From a bacterium (GTDB lineage Bacteria; SZUA-79; Acidulodesulfobacterales; Acidulodesulfobacteraceae): a DNA stretch of 7,508 nucleotides. The notes below the pieces were generated by a model. It was not told the origin of the DNA, did no database searches, and saw nothing but the letters and a program-made list of their open reading frames with translations. Made by a program: the position numbers and the translations under genes. Position 1 is the stretch's first letter. Each line of letters starts with the position of its first letter. The stretch is from the NCBI GenBank assembly GCA_021794335.1, contig JAJYQZ010000110.1, positions 1 through 7,508 of the forward strand. Reading direction: 5' to 3'. This document shows, in pieces, positions 1-4,132 of the stretch.

Positions 1-286
1 AATCAGTAGCAGGATTATAATAAATTTCAGTCAATCCGCCCTTCAAGTCAAGAGCTATTACTAAATCACCCCGACGTCGTAGATTATCTAAATATTGCAT
101 TATTAATTGCGTCTTTCCGGCACCGGAGACACCGACTAAAAGAGCGTGTCGATTTTCGAGACGTTGAGGTATATTTAATATGCCGTTTTCAGTCAAAATT
201 TGAATACGCTGCGGGTCTCTATAAAAATAGTCATAATTAATATTTTCTTTTATCTCTATTAAGCTTTTTGACAAGTTCTTTAACAT
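1..286 (-). CDS. TraD/VirD4-type conjugative coupling ATPase, motor part (3' end outside window)
   Basis: Seen: 95 codons run from an ATG at 286 off the left edge. GVSGAGKT at residues 52-59 is a Walker A loop, and about 20 residues later comes DLKGGLTEIYYNPATD. Known: this spacing of P-loop, a basic stretch (NLRRRGD), then a DPKGE-like motif is typical of TraD/TrwB/VirD4 coupling proteins, the inner-membrane hexameric ATPases that hand the relaxase-DNA complex to the type IV secretion channel. Start choice: GGAGG at 293-297 lies 6 nt before the ATG. Odd: the Walker A comes at residue 52 and no membrane segment precedes it, whereas the family normally has two N-terminal transmembrane helices. 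Those helices are in the overlapping upstream gene (237-701), in another frame. The gene may therefore be a true split subunit or the 3' part of a frameshifted single gene. The family call is firm; the start is less so. Confidence 0.82.
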   Translation of the reverse strand, partial: MLKNLSKSLIEIKENINYDYFYRDPQRIQILTENGILNIPQRLENRHALLVGVSGAGKTQLIMQYLDNLRRRGDLVIALDLKGGLTEIYYNPATD

Positions 287-701
287 CGATTACCTCCGTT
301 CCCCGTAGGGTTTTTTTCTGATAAACTTTTTTGGATTTTAGAATTAAAAAAATAAAAATTGATACAAAAGAAATTACAAAAAAAATCACGCCGGAAAAAG
401 CGGCTTGTGCGATTATTACGATAGATTTTTCGAGCAATTTTGTTATAATCATAAAGCCGTCATAATCAAAAGCGTCAAGCCCTTCTAACTTAAAAAAATA
501 TATCCAACCGGTTATCATTTTCCATAACGATTTATTAAGAAAAAGTTCAAAAAAAATAGTAACGAAAAATGAAATAACGGCAGTCATAGTAACCGTTCTT
601 ATTTTCAGAAAAGTTTGAGTGATAAAGTTATTAAAATAGGTCTGGTAACCGAGATGAGACTGTGAAGCGGGGTCGTCATTTTTTTTATTTTCCGGCGACA
701 T
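237..701 (-). CDS. Two-helix membrane protein, probable membrane-anchor part of the TraD-like coupling protein
   Basis: Seen: 154 residues with a polar N-terminus, hydrophobic helices at about 34-55 and 92-121, a loop of about 36 residues between them, then a basic tail containing RGTEVIDVKELVKKLNR. Known: TraD-type coupling proteins begin with exactly this plan, two membrane helices flanking a short periplasmic loop, followed by an RG...L.. linker into the ATPase domain. Neighbours: it starts inside the last 17 nt of the preceding gene, and its last 50 nt overlap the ATPase gene, which is in the +1 frame. Removing a single A from the AAAAA run in its final codons would join both frames into one protein with normal family layout. 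Start: GGAGG lies just before the ATG at 701. Reading as anchor subunit is inferred from position and topology; residue similarity was not tested. Confidence 0.75.
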   Translation of the reverse strand: MSPENKKNDDPASQSHLGYQTYFNNFITQTFLKIRTVTMTAVISFFVTIFFELFLNKSLWKMITGWIYFFKLEGLDAFDYDGFMIITKLLEKSIVIIAQAAFSGVIFFVISFVSIFIFLILKSKKVYQKKTLRGTEVIDVKELVKKLNRDKRKY

Positions 702-903
702 TTTTGGCCTCCGGATTTTCGGTTAGAAACGCTTTAAATTCCGCCGTGAATTTTGTTAAATTTTCGGACGTAAAATCGCTTTCTTTAGTAAAATATTTTA
801 ATGCGATTTTACCGGCGAACTCGACACGCTGACGTTTAATTTTTTGGATTTCTGCGCGTAAAAATTTAATCCGGTTTTCAATTACAATTAAGTCTCTTTT
901 CAT
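685..903 (-). CDS. Small basic coiled-coil protein, possible mobilization accessory (TraD/TraC/MobC-like)
   Basis: Seen: 72 residues, with a charged helical first half (ENRIKFLRAEIQKIKRQR) followed by EFAGKIALKYFT and a second amphipathic stretch. It has no membrane segment or signal peptide. The ATG at 903 is preceded by GGAGGTAAAAAATT. Its end overlaps the coupling-anchor gene by 17 nt, suggesting translational coupling. Known: small proteins of 65-110 residues with a basic coiled coil followed by a G.I/LA-type helix often sit beside coupling protein genes, for example the small TraD and TraC proteins of Ti-type plasmids, where they assist the relaxosome. Inferred: it is a relaxosome accessory because it lies between an RHH protein and the coupling protein. 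Sequence similarity is too weak by eye to give a family name with confidence. Confidence 0.6.
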   Translation of the reverse strand: MKRDLIVIENRIKFLRAEIQKIKRQRVEFAGKIALKYFTKESDFTSENLTKFTAEFKAFLTENPEAKNVAGK

Positions 904-937
904 AATTTTTTACCTCCATTTAAAGTTAAAATTAAGT

Positions 938-1234
938 TTATTTTTTGGCAAATTCGTTTTTGATTTCGGCTAACTTTTTTATCGCTTGGTCGTTAAAAGC
1001 GGACGTGTTTTTATCGACTTTGCTTAATGATAAAATTTGCATATAATTTAAAATAAAAAGCTTGTCTGCGACAAAAGAAATGTAGTCAGATTTTGACGTT
1101 TCTTTTTCAAAAAAAGCGTCAACGGCTTGATTTAAAAAAGTATCAATGCTGATGTTTTTTTCTTGGCAAAAATCTTTAATTTTTTTTGTTTTGTTCGGCT
1201 CGAAACGAGCGCCTAAAAATTTCTTATTCGACAT
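938..1234 (-). CDS. Ribbon-helix-helix DNA-binding protein, probable relaxosome accessory or operon regulator
   Basis: Seen: 98 residues. KFLGARFEP (5-13) fits the DNA-contacting beta strand, KTKKIKDFCQEKN the first helix, and ISIDTFLNQAVDAFFEKE (28-45) the second, which together are a typical ribbon-helix-helix of the Arc/MetJ/CopG type. The remaining 50 residues are alpha-helical and hydrophobic-patterned and may serve oligomerisation. The start follows GAGGTGAT. Known: RHH proteins near coupling protein genes include TraM-, TraY-, MobC- and NikA-type relaxosome factors as well as autorepressors. Context: it is the first gene of the transfer block, 34 nt before the coiled-coil gene, and has a leader sharing two motifs with the other RHH gene at 3119-3301. 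A role at oriT or as repressor of its own operon is inferred. An antitoxin is possible, but no toxin-like partner is visible. Confidence 0.75.
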   Translation of the reverse strand: MSNKKFLGARFEPNKTKKIKDFCQEKNISIDTFLNQAVDAFFEKETSKSDYISFVADKLFILNYMQILSLSKVDKNTSAFNDQAIKKLAEIKNEFAKK

Positions 1235-1269
1235 ATAAAATCACCTCAAAATTAAACTTATATTTATAA

Positions 1270-1325
1270 AGCGAAAGCCAGTTTTTTTTAATAAAAAAGT
1301 CGCTTTTTTTTGGATAGGCTTTTTG
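1270..1325 (-). promoter_or_regulatory. Leader block shared with the RHH gene at 3119-3301
   Basis: On the minus strand the leader reads CAAAAAGCCTATCC..., then GGCTTTCGCT, then about 12 nt and AAGTTTAA before the ribosome binding site. The same three elements, in the same order, precede the RHH gene starting at 3301. Their recurrence before two RHH genes suggests an operator or common promoter. That role is inferred. Confidence 0.45.
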
Positions 1326-1456
1326 TATTTTTTAAACGAAATTTTAAAATCTAAAAAATAGAAAAAATAGCAATGCAACACATATAATAATTGACGTTGC
1401 AGGATTTTTAGCAGTTCAAAAAGCCGTTTTAGCCAGTATTTGCCTTAATGCAAACG

Positions 1457-1483
1457 CCCTACTTTACCTTTAGGTGAGTAGGG
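1457..1483. repeat. Stem-loop between microprotein operon and transfer block
   Basis: CCCTACT (1457-1463) pairs with AGTAGGG (1477-1483), and ACC/GGT pairs inside with a TTTA loop and one bulged T. It lies 33 nt after the stop of the last microprotein gene. No T run follows on the minus strand, so it may act as an RNA 3'-end stabiliser or weak terminator rather than a classical intrinsic terminator. Confidence 0.5.
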
Positions 1484-1515
1484 TGTGCTTGAAAAAAAGG
1501 CGATAGCCCTGTCTT

Positions 1516-1677
1516 TTATTGGAAAAGGTCTTTTTCGTCCAATTTTTGTTCGAATTTTAGGATTTGTTTAGTGATAATTTGCTGCGTAATTTCCCCCGAA
1601 CCTCTACTTAAATAATGAAGACGTTCAATATAGATTTTTAACTTATTTTTTCGAATTTCTGTATAGTTTTTTTTCAT
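1516..1677 (-). CDS. 53-residue charged helical protein, function unknown
   Basis: Seen: the protein begins MKKNYTEIRKNKLKIYIERL and ends QKLDEKDLFQ. It is rich in K, E, I and Q, predicted largely helical, and has no membrane segment or cysteine. Its ATG overlaps the TGA stop of the gene before it (ATGA, 1674-1677), a layout that usually means re-initiation by the same ribosomes. The start codon has no strong ribosome binding site of its own, which fits coupling. It is the last gene of the small-gene run and is followed by a stem-loop. The tight coupling to a single-helix membrane protein suggests that the two products are made in equal amounts and may work together. I do not recognise the family. 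Confidence 0.6.
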   Translation of the reverse strand: MKKNYTEIRKNKLKIYIERLHYLSRGSGEITQQIITKQILKFEQKLDEKDLFQ

Positions 1678-1760
1678 ATAAAAAATATAGATAATAATAA
1701 AAAAATTAAAGTAGATATGACTGACAAAATAAAAAATATAACGACGATATCGATTAACAT
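1674..1760 (-). CDS. 28-residue single-helix membrane microprotein
   Basis: Seen: after MLID come about 23 almost entirely hydrophobic residues, ending IFFI, so essentially the whole product is one membrane helix. GGGAG lies 8 nt before the ATG in the sequence GGGAGTCGGAAAAATG, which closely matches the start region of another microprotein gene at 2913-3077 (GGGAGGATCGGAAAAATG). The stop codon overlaps the next start. The ribosome binding site, the copy of the initiation cassette and the ATGA overlap are the reasons to regard so short a frame as a gene. Function unknown; a small subunit or regulator of a membrane complex is one possibility. Confidence 0.55.
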   Translation of the reverse strand: MLIDIVVIFFILSVISTLIFLLLSIFFI

Positions 1761-1789
1761 TTTTCCGACTCCCGATTTAAAAAAAATAA

Positions 1790-1972
1790 TTAACGGATTA
1801 GTGAAATTGAAAACAAAAGCATAATGACAAAAGGTATAATAGAAAATCCGACGACTACTAAAATTTTACGGATAGTTTTAAGTCCCTGCTTAACTACAAA
1901 AGGTTCGACTGCGAATAAAAAAGTCAGATAAGCAATTAAGAAAAATAAAATATAAACTGATAAGTTTTTCAT
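1790..1972 (-). CDS. 60-residue membrane hairpin protein, function unknown
   Basis: Seen: two hydrophobic helices (about residues 4-25 and 37-59) joined by a short basic loop with KQGLKTIRK. The positive loop suggests that both ends face outward and the loop lies in the cytoplasm. Start choice: the frame opens five codons earlier, but the ATG at 1972 is preceded by GGGAGG at 7 nt spacing, and the longer version would begin inside that site. The gene sits 25 nt after a 34-residue membrane protein and 29 nt before a 28-residue one. A holin-like, toxin-like or secretion-accessory protein would all fit the shape, and nothing separates them. No family recognised. Confidence 0.65.
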   Translation of the reverse strand: MKNLSVYILFFLIAYLTFLFAVEPFVVKQGLKTIRKILVVVGFSIIPFVIMLLFSISLIR

Positions 1973-1997
1973 AACCGATCCTCCCAATTTTTTTTAA

Positions 1998-2102
1998 TTA
2001 AATTTTTGAAATAAAAATATAAACGACGGCAGTCCAAAAAACAAAATCCAAAACTAAAATTGAGGAATAAATTGAAAACTTTAATAGGTCTATATTTTTC
2101 AT
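1998..2102 (-). CDS. 34-residue single-helix membrane microprotein
   Basis: Seen: MKNIDLLKFSIYSS is followed by a hydrophobic helix from about residue 14 to 32 and a short ISKI end. GGGAGG lies 7 nt before the ATG. The gene follows the secreted repeat protein gene by 50 nt, and a strong GC-rich stem-loop lies between them, directly before its ribosome binding site. The good ribosome binding site and its place in a chain of similar genes support it as coding. Function unknown. Confidence 0.55.
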   Translation of the reverse strand: MKNIDLLKFSIYSSILVLDFVFWTAVVYIFISKI

Positions 2103-2117
2103 TTTTTAACCTCCCTT

Positions 2118-2136
2118 GCCCGCCGGTTAGGCGGGC
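2118..2136. repeat. GC-rich perfect stem-loop in an otherwise AT-rich intergenic gap
   Basis: GCCCGCC (2118-2124) pairs perfectly with GGCGGGC (2130-2136) around a five-base loop. On the minus strand it comes 16 nt after the secreted repeat protein stop and just before AAGGGAGG, the ribosome binding site of the next gene. No T run follows, so it is more likely an mRNA stabiliser or translation-tuning hairpin than a full terminator. Such hairpins often follow highly expressed secreted-protein genes. Confidence 0.65.
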
Positions 2137-2152
2137 GGTTAAAAGTTAAATT

Positions 2153-2533
2153 TTAGAAATGCAAGGTCAAAAGGCGGACGGTAAACAGATAACCAAGCCC
2201 TGTTAAGATTGCCACGCCTGCACCGATATTGCCGTCGGACGCGGTCAAGCCCTGCGCTCCGGCGGGGAGTTGTCCGGTTAAGTTTATCGAACCTGCCGGT
2301 ATAGCCGCCGTTGCGCCTGCGCCTTTCTGAATAGTCGGGAGCTGTCCGGTTAGGTTAATGGACTGCGCCGCTGCAATGATGTTATTATTTACATGCGCGG
2401 GCGCCGGATTTGTGGCCTGCGGATAACCGCCTGCCGGCATTGTTCCGGTAAGAGCTATAGACTGCGCCGCAAACGCCTTGCCTGCAAAAGCAAAAGCAAA
2501 TACAAGAGCTAAAACTAATACGAACTTTTTCAT
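2153..2533 (-). CDS. Secreted protein with three LTG repeats and a hydrophobic C-terminal segment
   Basis: Seen: 126 residues. MKK, a long hydrophobic core and AFA|A at about 20-23 make a textbook Sec signal peptide. The mature part has three repeats: QSIALTGTMPAG (24-35), QSINLTGQLPT (57-67) and GSINLTGQLPAG (81-92), separated by Ala/Pro/Gly/Asn-rich linkers. It ends with a Gly-rich hydrophobic segment, IGAGVAILTGLGYLFTVR (103-120), and LLTLHF. There are no cysteines. Start: the ATG at 2533 follows AGGAGGTGAT; an upstream GTG in frame lies inside that site. The coding DNA is clearly richer in G+C than its surroundings, suggesting different codon pressure, high expression or transfer. It could be a surface-anchored protein or pilin-like subunit of the element's transfer apparatus, or a secreted peptide precursor. 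The shape is not that of a VirB2 pilin, which has two helices after its signal peptide. I do not recognise the family. Confidence 0.75.
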   Translation of the reverse strand: MKKFVLVLALVFAFAFAGKAFAAQSIALTGTMPAGGYPQATNPAPAHVNNNIIAAAQSINLTGQLPTIQKGAGATAAIPAGSINLTGQLPAGAQGLTASDGNIGAGVAILTGLGYLFTVRLLTLHF

Positions 2534-2576
2534 TTTAATCACCTCCTTTTTTTTGAAATTTTATTAAAAAAATAAA

Positions 2577-2906
2577 TTAAATTTCATCTAATTTTGCCAT
2601 TTTTTCACACTTTTTCGATTTATCAAATTCCAAAAGAATTTTCCATTCATCAGTTTCGGATTTTCCGAGCTTGATTTTAGCGTCGAACTCTTTGCCCGCT
2701 TTGTTTTTGAAACCAGTGACTTGAATTTTTTGTCCAGATAAAAGTTTTTCGAACGTTGCCCTACTGATTTTCTTATTTAGAATTTGTTTGAAAACGATGA
2801 AATCGCACCCACTCTTTTCTTTAGTTTTCCAGTCGTAGCCGTGGTTTTCGCATTCAAAAACGGCGTCAGTTTCAATAACAATTCCCCCGCAAACAGGACA
2901 TTCCAT
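2577..2906 (-). CDS. Stand-alone topoisomerase I C-terminal-repeat-like zinc-ribbon protein
   Basis: Seen: 109 residues. CPVCGG (3-8), C19 with H22, and C34 supply zinc ligands, then F.VFKQILNKKISRATFEKLLSGQ, then GFKNKAGKEFDAKIKL (65-80). Known: this order of CPxCGG, GC.F.IWK, a KIT..Q...LL.G helix and GF.SK.GK.FDA.L.L is the small repeat found at the C-terminus of bacterial type IA topoisomerases and in some plasmid-encoded TopB and helicase proteins, where it binds single-stranded DNA. Here it is alone, with no Toprim or catalytic tyrosine domain beside it. Start: the ATG at 2906 follows GAGAGGAGG; the preceding gene's stop codon lies in that same site. Inferred role: a single-strand DNA-binding accessory in plasmid transfer or replication. 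The tail is Lys-rich (KSKKCEKMAKLDEI). Domain call confident, role not. Confidence 0.8.
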   Translation of the reverse strand: MECPVCGGIVIETDAVFECENHGYDWKTKEKSGCDFIVFKQILNKKISRATFEKLLSGQKIQVTGFKNKAGKEFDAKIKLGKSETDEWKILLEFDKSKKCEKMAKLDEI

Positions 2907-2912
2907 AATCAA

Positions 2913-3077
2913 TCACCTCCTCTCGAATAATTTAAATAAAAAGTTTGAAGTTTTAATTAACTCGATAAAAAATAATTCAAAAATAAAATTGATAGCATTG
3001 ACAAAATTTTTAAAATCAAATACAAGCTCATAGGAACAAACAATCAATAAAATAAAGATAATAATTTTTTCTACCAT
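2913..3077 (-). CDS. 54-residue hydrophobic membrane microprotein
   Basis: Seen: a start MVEK, a hydrophobic stretch IIIFILLIVC (5-14), then Phe/Ile/Leu-rich amphipathic sequence, and a basic end FKLFERR. GGGAGG lies 9 nt before the ATG. Its final codons GAG AGG AGG TGA form the ribosome binding site of the zinc-ribbon gene, which begins 6 nt later, so translation of the two is probably coupled. The initiation region GGGAGGATCGGAAAAATG nearly repeats that of the gene at 1674-1760. Function unknown; the product is likely membrane-associated, and I cannot tell whether it is more than a leader peptide coupling expression of the next gene. Confidence 0.55.
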   Translation of the reverse strand: MVEKIIIFILLIVCSYELVFDFKNFVNAINFIFELFFIELIKTSNFLFKLFERR

Positions 3078-3118
3078 TTTTCCGATCCTCCCGATAATTA
3101 ATTTTTTTTTCTTTCTTA

Positions 3119-3301
3119 CTAATTAAGCAAAAGCCAAGTTTGACTTTCAGGTTGACTTTCAATAAAGTTTTTTATTGATTCTCGAATAAATTTTGAAAGT
3201 TTAATCCCTTTCTTATTCATTAATTTTTCGGCAAAATCCCTTTCTTGACGTGGAATCCTGACTGATAATTTGACGTCTTTAATAACTTTTTCTTTTTTCA
3301 T
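3119..3301 (-). CDS. Small ribbon-helix-helix DNA-binding protein
   Basis: Seen: 60 residues. VKLSVRIP (10-17) is the expected beta strand, RQERDFAEKLMNKKG the first helix, and IKLSKFIRESIKNFIESQ (33-50) the second. This is a compact CopG/Arc/MetJ-type fold with nothing extra except a short QPESQTWLLLN tail. GGGAGG precedes the ATG at 3301. It heads the run of small genes 3301-1516, and its leader shares two motif blocks with that of the RHH gene at 938-1234, with a terminator-like hairpin in addition. Inferred role: transcriptional repressor of its own operon, possibly sharing operators with the other RHH proteins. An antitoxin role is an alternative, but the next product is a hydrophobic microprotein rather than a known toxin. 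Confidence 0.78.
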   Translation of the reverse strand: MKKEKVIKDVKLSVRIPRQERDFAEKLMNKKGIKLSKFIRESIKNFIESQPESQTWLLLN

Positions 3302-3355
3302 TTTGAAACCTCCCGATTAATTTTTTTTTAAAATTTAAACTTCCTATGCTTAATT

Positions 3356-3426
3356 AGCGAAAGCCGAAAAAAAAATATCCGGACCGGAGCCGGATTTAAA
3401 AAATAAAAAGTTTTTAACTTGGATAG
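3356..3426 (-). promoter_or_regulatory. Leader block shared with the RHH gene at 938-1234
   Basis: AGCGAAAGCC (3356-3365, plus-strand reading) and TTGGATAG (3419-3426) match the same words at 1270-1279 and 1310-1317. In both leaders the first lies nearer the start codon, and AAGTTTAA follows on the minus strand. Here a GC-rich hairpin is inserted between them. Operator or promoter function is inferred. Confidence 0.45.
3366..3395 (-). terminator. Intrinsic-terminator-like hairpin in the RHH leader
   Basis: On the minus strand ATCCGG (3395-3390), a seven-base loop and CCGGAT (3382-3377) are followed at once by A and nine T residues. This has the form of a rho-independent terminator, though the stem is only 6 bp. 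It could stop read-through from the replication region or act as an attenuator before the RHH gene. Confidence 0.55.
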
Positions 3427-3551
3427 CCTTTTTTAAAAAAGAAAAACCGCTGTAAAAGGCAAATAAGGCGTTTTTGATTTATGGTTAATGGTTTTATACC
3501 TAAATAAAAAATGAAAGGCTTTAAAAGGCAAATTAGAAAGGATTTTAAGAA

Positions 3552-3579
3552 TTGAAAAATAAAAAATATGGAATATAAT
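3552..3579 (+). promoter_or_regulatory. Sigma-70-type promoter for the plus-strand gene
   Basis: TTGAAA (3552-3557), 16 bp, and TATAAT (3574-3579) form a near-consensus promoter 39 nt before the start codon at 3619. It is the best promoter in the window. Confidence 0.65.
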
Positions 3580-3618
3580 AAAGAAAAATAATAAATTTAA
3601 AAATGGGGGGGGGTAAAA

Positions 3619-3870
3619 ATGTTAGCTTTTATTATCGGTTTTTTAGGTATTTTATTTGCAATACTTGGATTTGTTGCATTACGCAATGTGTTGCATAATC
3701 CTAATTATGACAAAGAAAACAAAAAAAGCTTTGTAGATAAAGAGTTTGACAATATGGGTTTTGTCGGCAAATCATTGTTCGGTAATTATATAACTGCAAG
3801 AAATACGCAAAGAATTGCCGAGGCGTTAGAAGAACTTAATAAAAAAAAGAAAAAAGACGACGACAATTAA
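3619..3870 (+). CDS. 83-residue membrane-anchored protein with charged C-terminal tail
   Basis: Seen: one N-terminal hydrophobic helix (MLAFIIGFLGILFAILGFVAL, about 2-21), then a soluble, mostly polar part (NPNYDKENKKSFVDKEFDNMGF...) and a coiled-coil-like RIAEALEELNKKKKKDDDN end. The helix may be an uncleaved anchor with the tail in the cytoplasm. A run of nine G residues (3605-3613) lies 5 nt before the ATG and serves as the ribosome binding site, and a good promoter lies upstream. It is the only plus-strand gene, placed between the origin and the small-gene operon. I do not recognise the family. Its place beside the origin allows speculation on plasmid membrane attachment or partition, but nothing in the sequence proves it. 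Confidence 0.75.
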   Translation: MLAFIIGFLGILFAILGFVALRNVLHNPNYDKENKKSFVDKEFDNMGFVGKSLFGNYITARNTQRIAEALEELNKKKKKDDDN

Positions 3871-3923
3871 TTTTTTTCAAATCAAATTTCCGCATTGCGG
3901 ACAAAAAGAGTTTTTTAAAAGAT

Positions 3924-3980
3924 TATCCAAGAAAGACAAGCGGGCGTTTTAGACTATTTTAAAAGATTTTTTCTTGGATA
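3924..3980. repeat. Long-range 11-bp perfect inverted repeat
   Basis: TATCCAAGAAA (3924-3934) is the exact reverse complement of TTTCTTGGATA (3970-3980), with 35 bp between. The right arm contains the TTGGATAG word that also occurs in both RHH leaders. It might form a large hairpin in single-stranded DNA or be a paired protein-binding site. Confidence 0.55.
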
Positions 3981-3997
3981 GGTTTTTGTTTTTTCCT

Positions 3998-4006
3998 TTT
4001 TCCACA
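3998..4006 (+). promoter_or_regulatory. DnaA-box-like site
   Basis: TTTTCCACA differs at one position from the DnaA box consensus TTATCCACA. Its place in the putative origin makes it more credible than the match alone would. Confidence 0.4.
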
Positions 4007-4036
4007 CAGAAAAAAGCTTTGCTTTTTTTCTGTGTG
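4003..4036. repeat. 15-bp stem-loop in the origin region
   Basis: CACACAGAAAAAAGC (4003-4017) pairs with the sequence 4021-4036 around a TTT loop, with one extra T bulged. It directly adjoins a second palindrome. It may be a single-strand initiation or origin hairpin, or a two-way terminator for the plus-strand gene. Confidence 0.6.
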
Positions 4037-4057
4037 TATACTCTCTATGAGTATACA
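4035..4057. repeat. 9-bp perfect inverted repeat
   Basis: TGTATACTC (4035-4043) and GAGTATACA (4049-4057) flank a five-base centre. The symmetry is typical of a dimeric-protein operator as well as of a hairpin. It could be the binding site of one of the RHH proteins or of the initiator dimer; this is inferred. Confidence 0.55.
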
Positions 4058-4086
4058 ATTACTATGGGGGGGTAAATCCCAAAATC

Positions 4087-4115
4087 TGCAAACTCAATAT
4101 CGGCGGGCGTTTGCA
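4087..4115. repeat. 7-bp inverted repeat next to the iterons
   Basis: TGCAAAC (4087-4093) and GTTTGCA (4109-4115) flank 15 bp containing GCGGGCG. The word GCGGGCGTTT also occurs at 3940-3949, between the arms of the larger inverted repeat. Confidence 0.4.
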
Positions 4116-4132
4116 AGATTTTTAAAATTAAA

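Larger units (their letters stand above)
1235..1515. other. Intergenic region before the transfer block
   Basis: This stretch of 281 bp has no convincing gene. It holds a stem-loop at 1457-1483 and the leader motifs TTGGATAGGCTTTTTG (1310-1325) and AGCGAAAGCC (1270-1279), which also occur before another RHH gene. It also has an inverted pair TGCAAC/GTTGCA flanking an AT-rich 16-bp stretch around 1375-1401. It should contain the minus-strand promoter of the transfer genes, but I could not pick a convincing -35/-10 pair. Confidence 0.5.
3302..3551. other. Divergent intergenic region
   Basis: Between the minus-strand RHH gene and the plus-strand gene at 3619 there is no convincing coding frame. 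It holds the RHH leader block, a terminator-like hairpin, a third AT-rich stretch and the repeated words AAAAGGCAAAT (around 3455 and 3520), followed by the plus-strand promoter. Confidence 0.5.

Noticed and set aside
1235..1515. A tRNA or structured RNA gene in the gap.
   Set aside because: Only one stem-loop is convincing; no cloverleaf, T-arm motif or riboswitch core could be found.
3119..3301. A toxin-antitoxin pair made of the RHH protein and the 54-residue hydrophobic protein.
   Set aside because: The second product has no known toxin motif, and its end is built into the next gene's ribosome binding site, which suggests a coupling role; the idea remains possible but unsupported.
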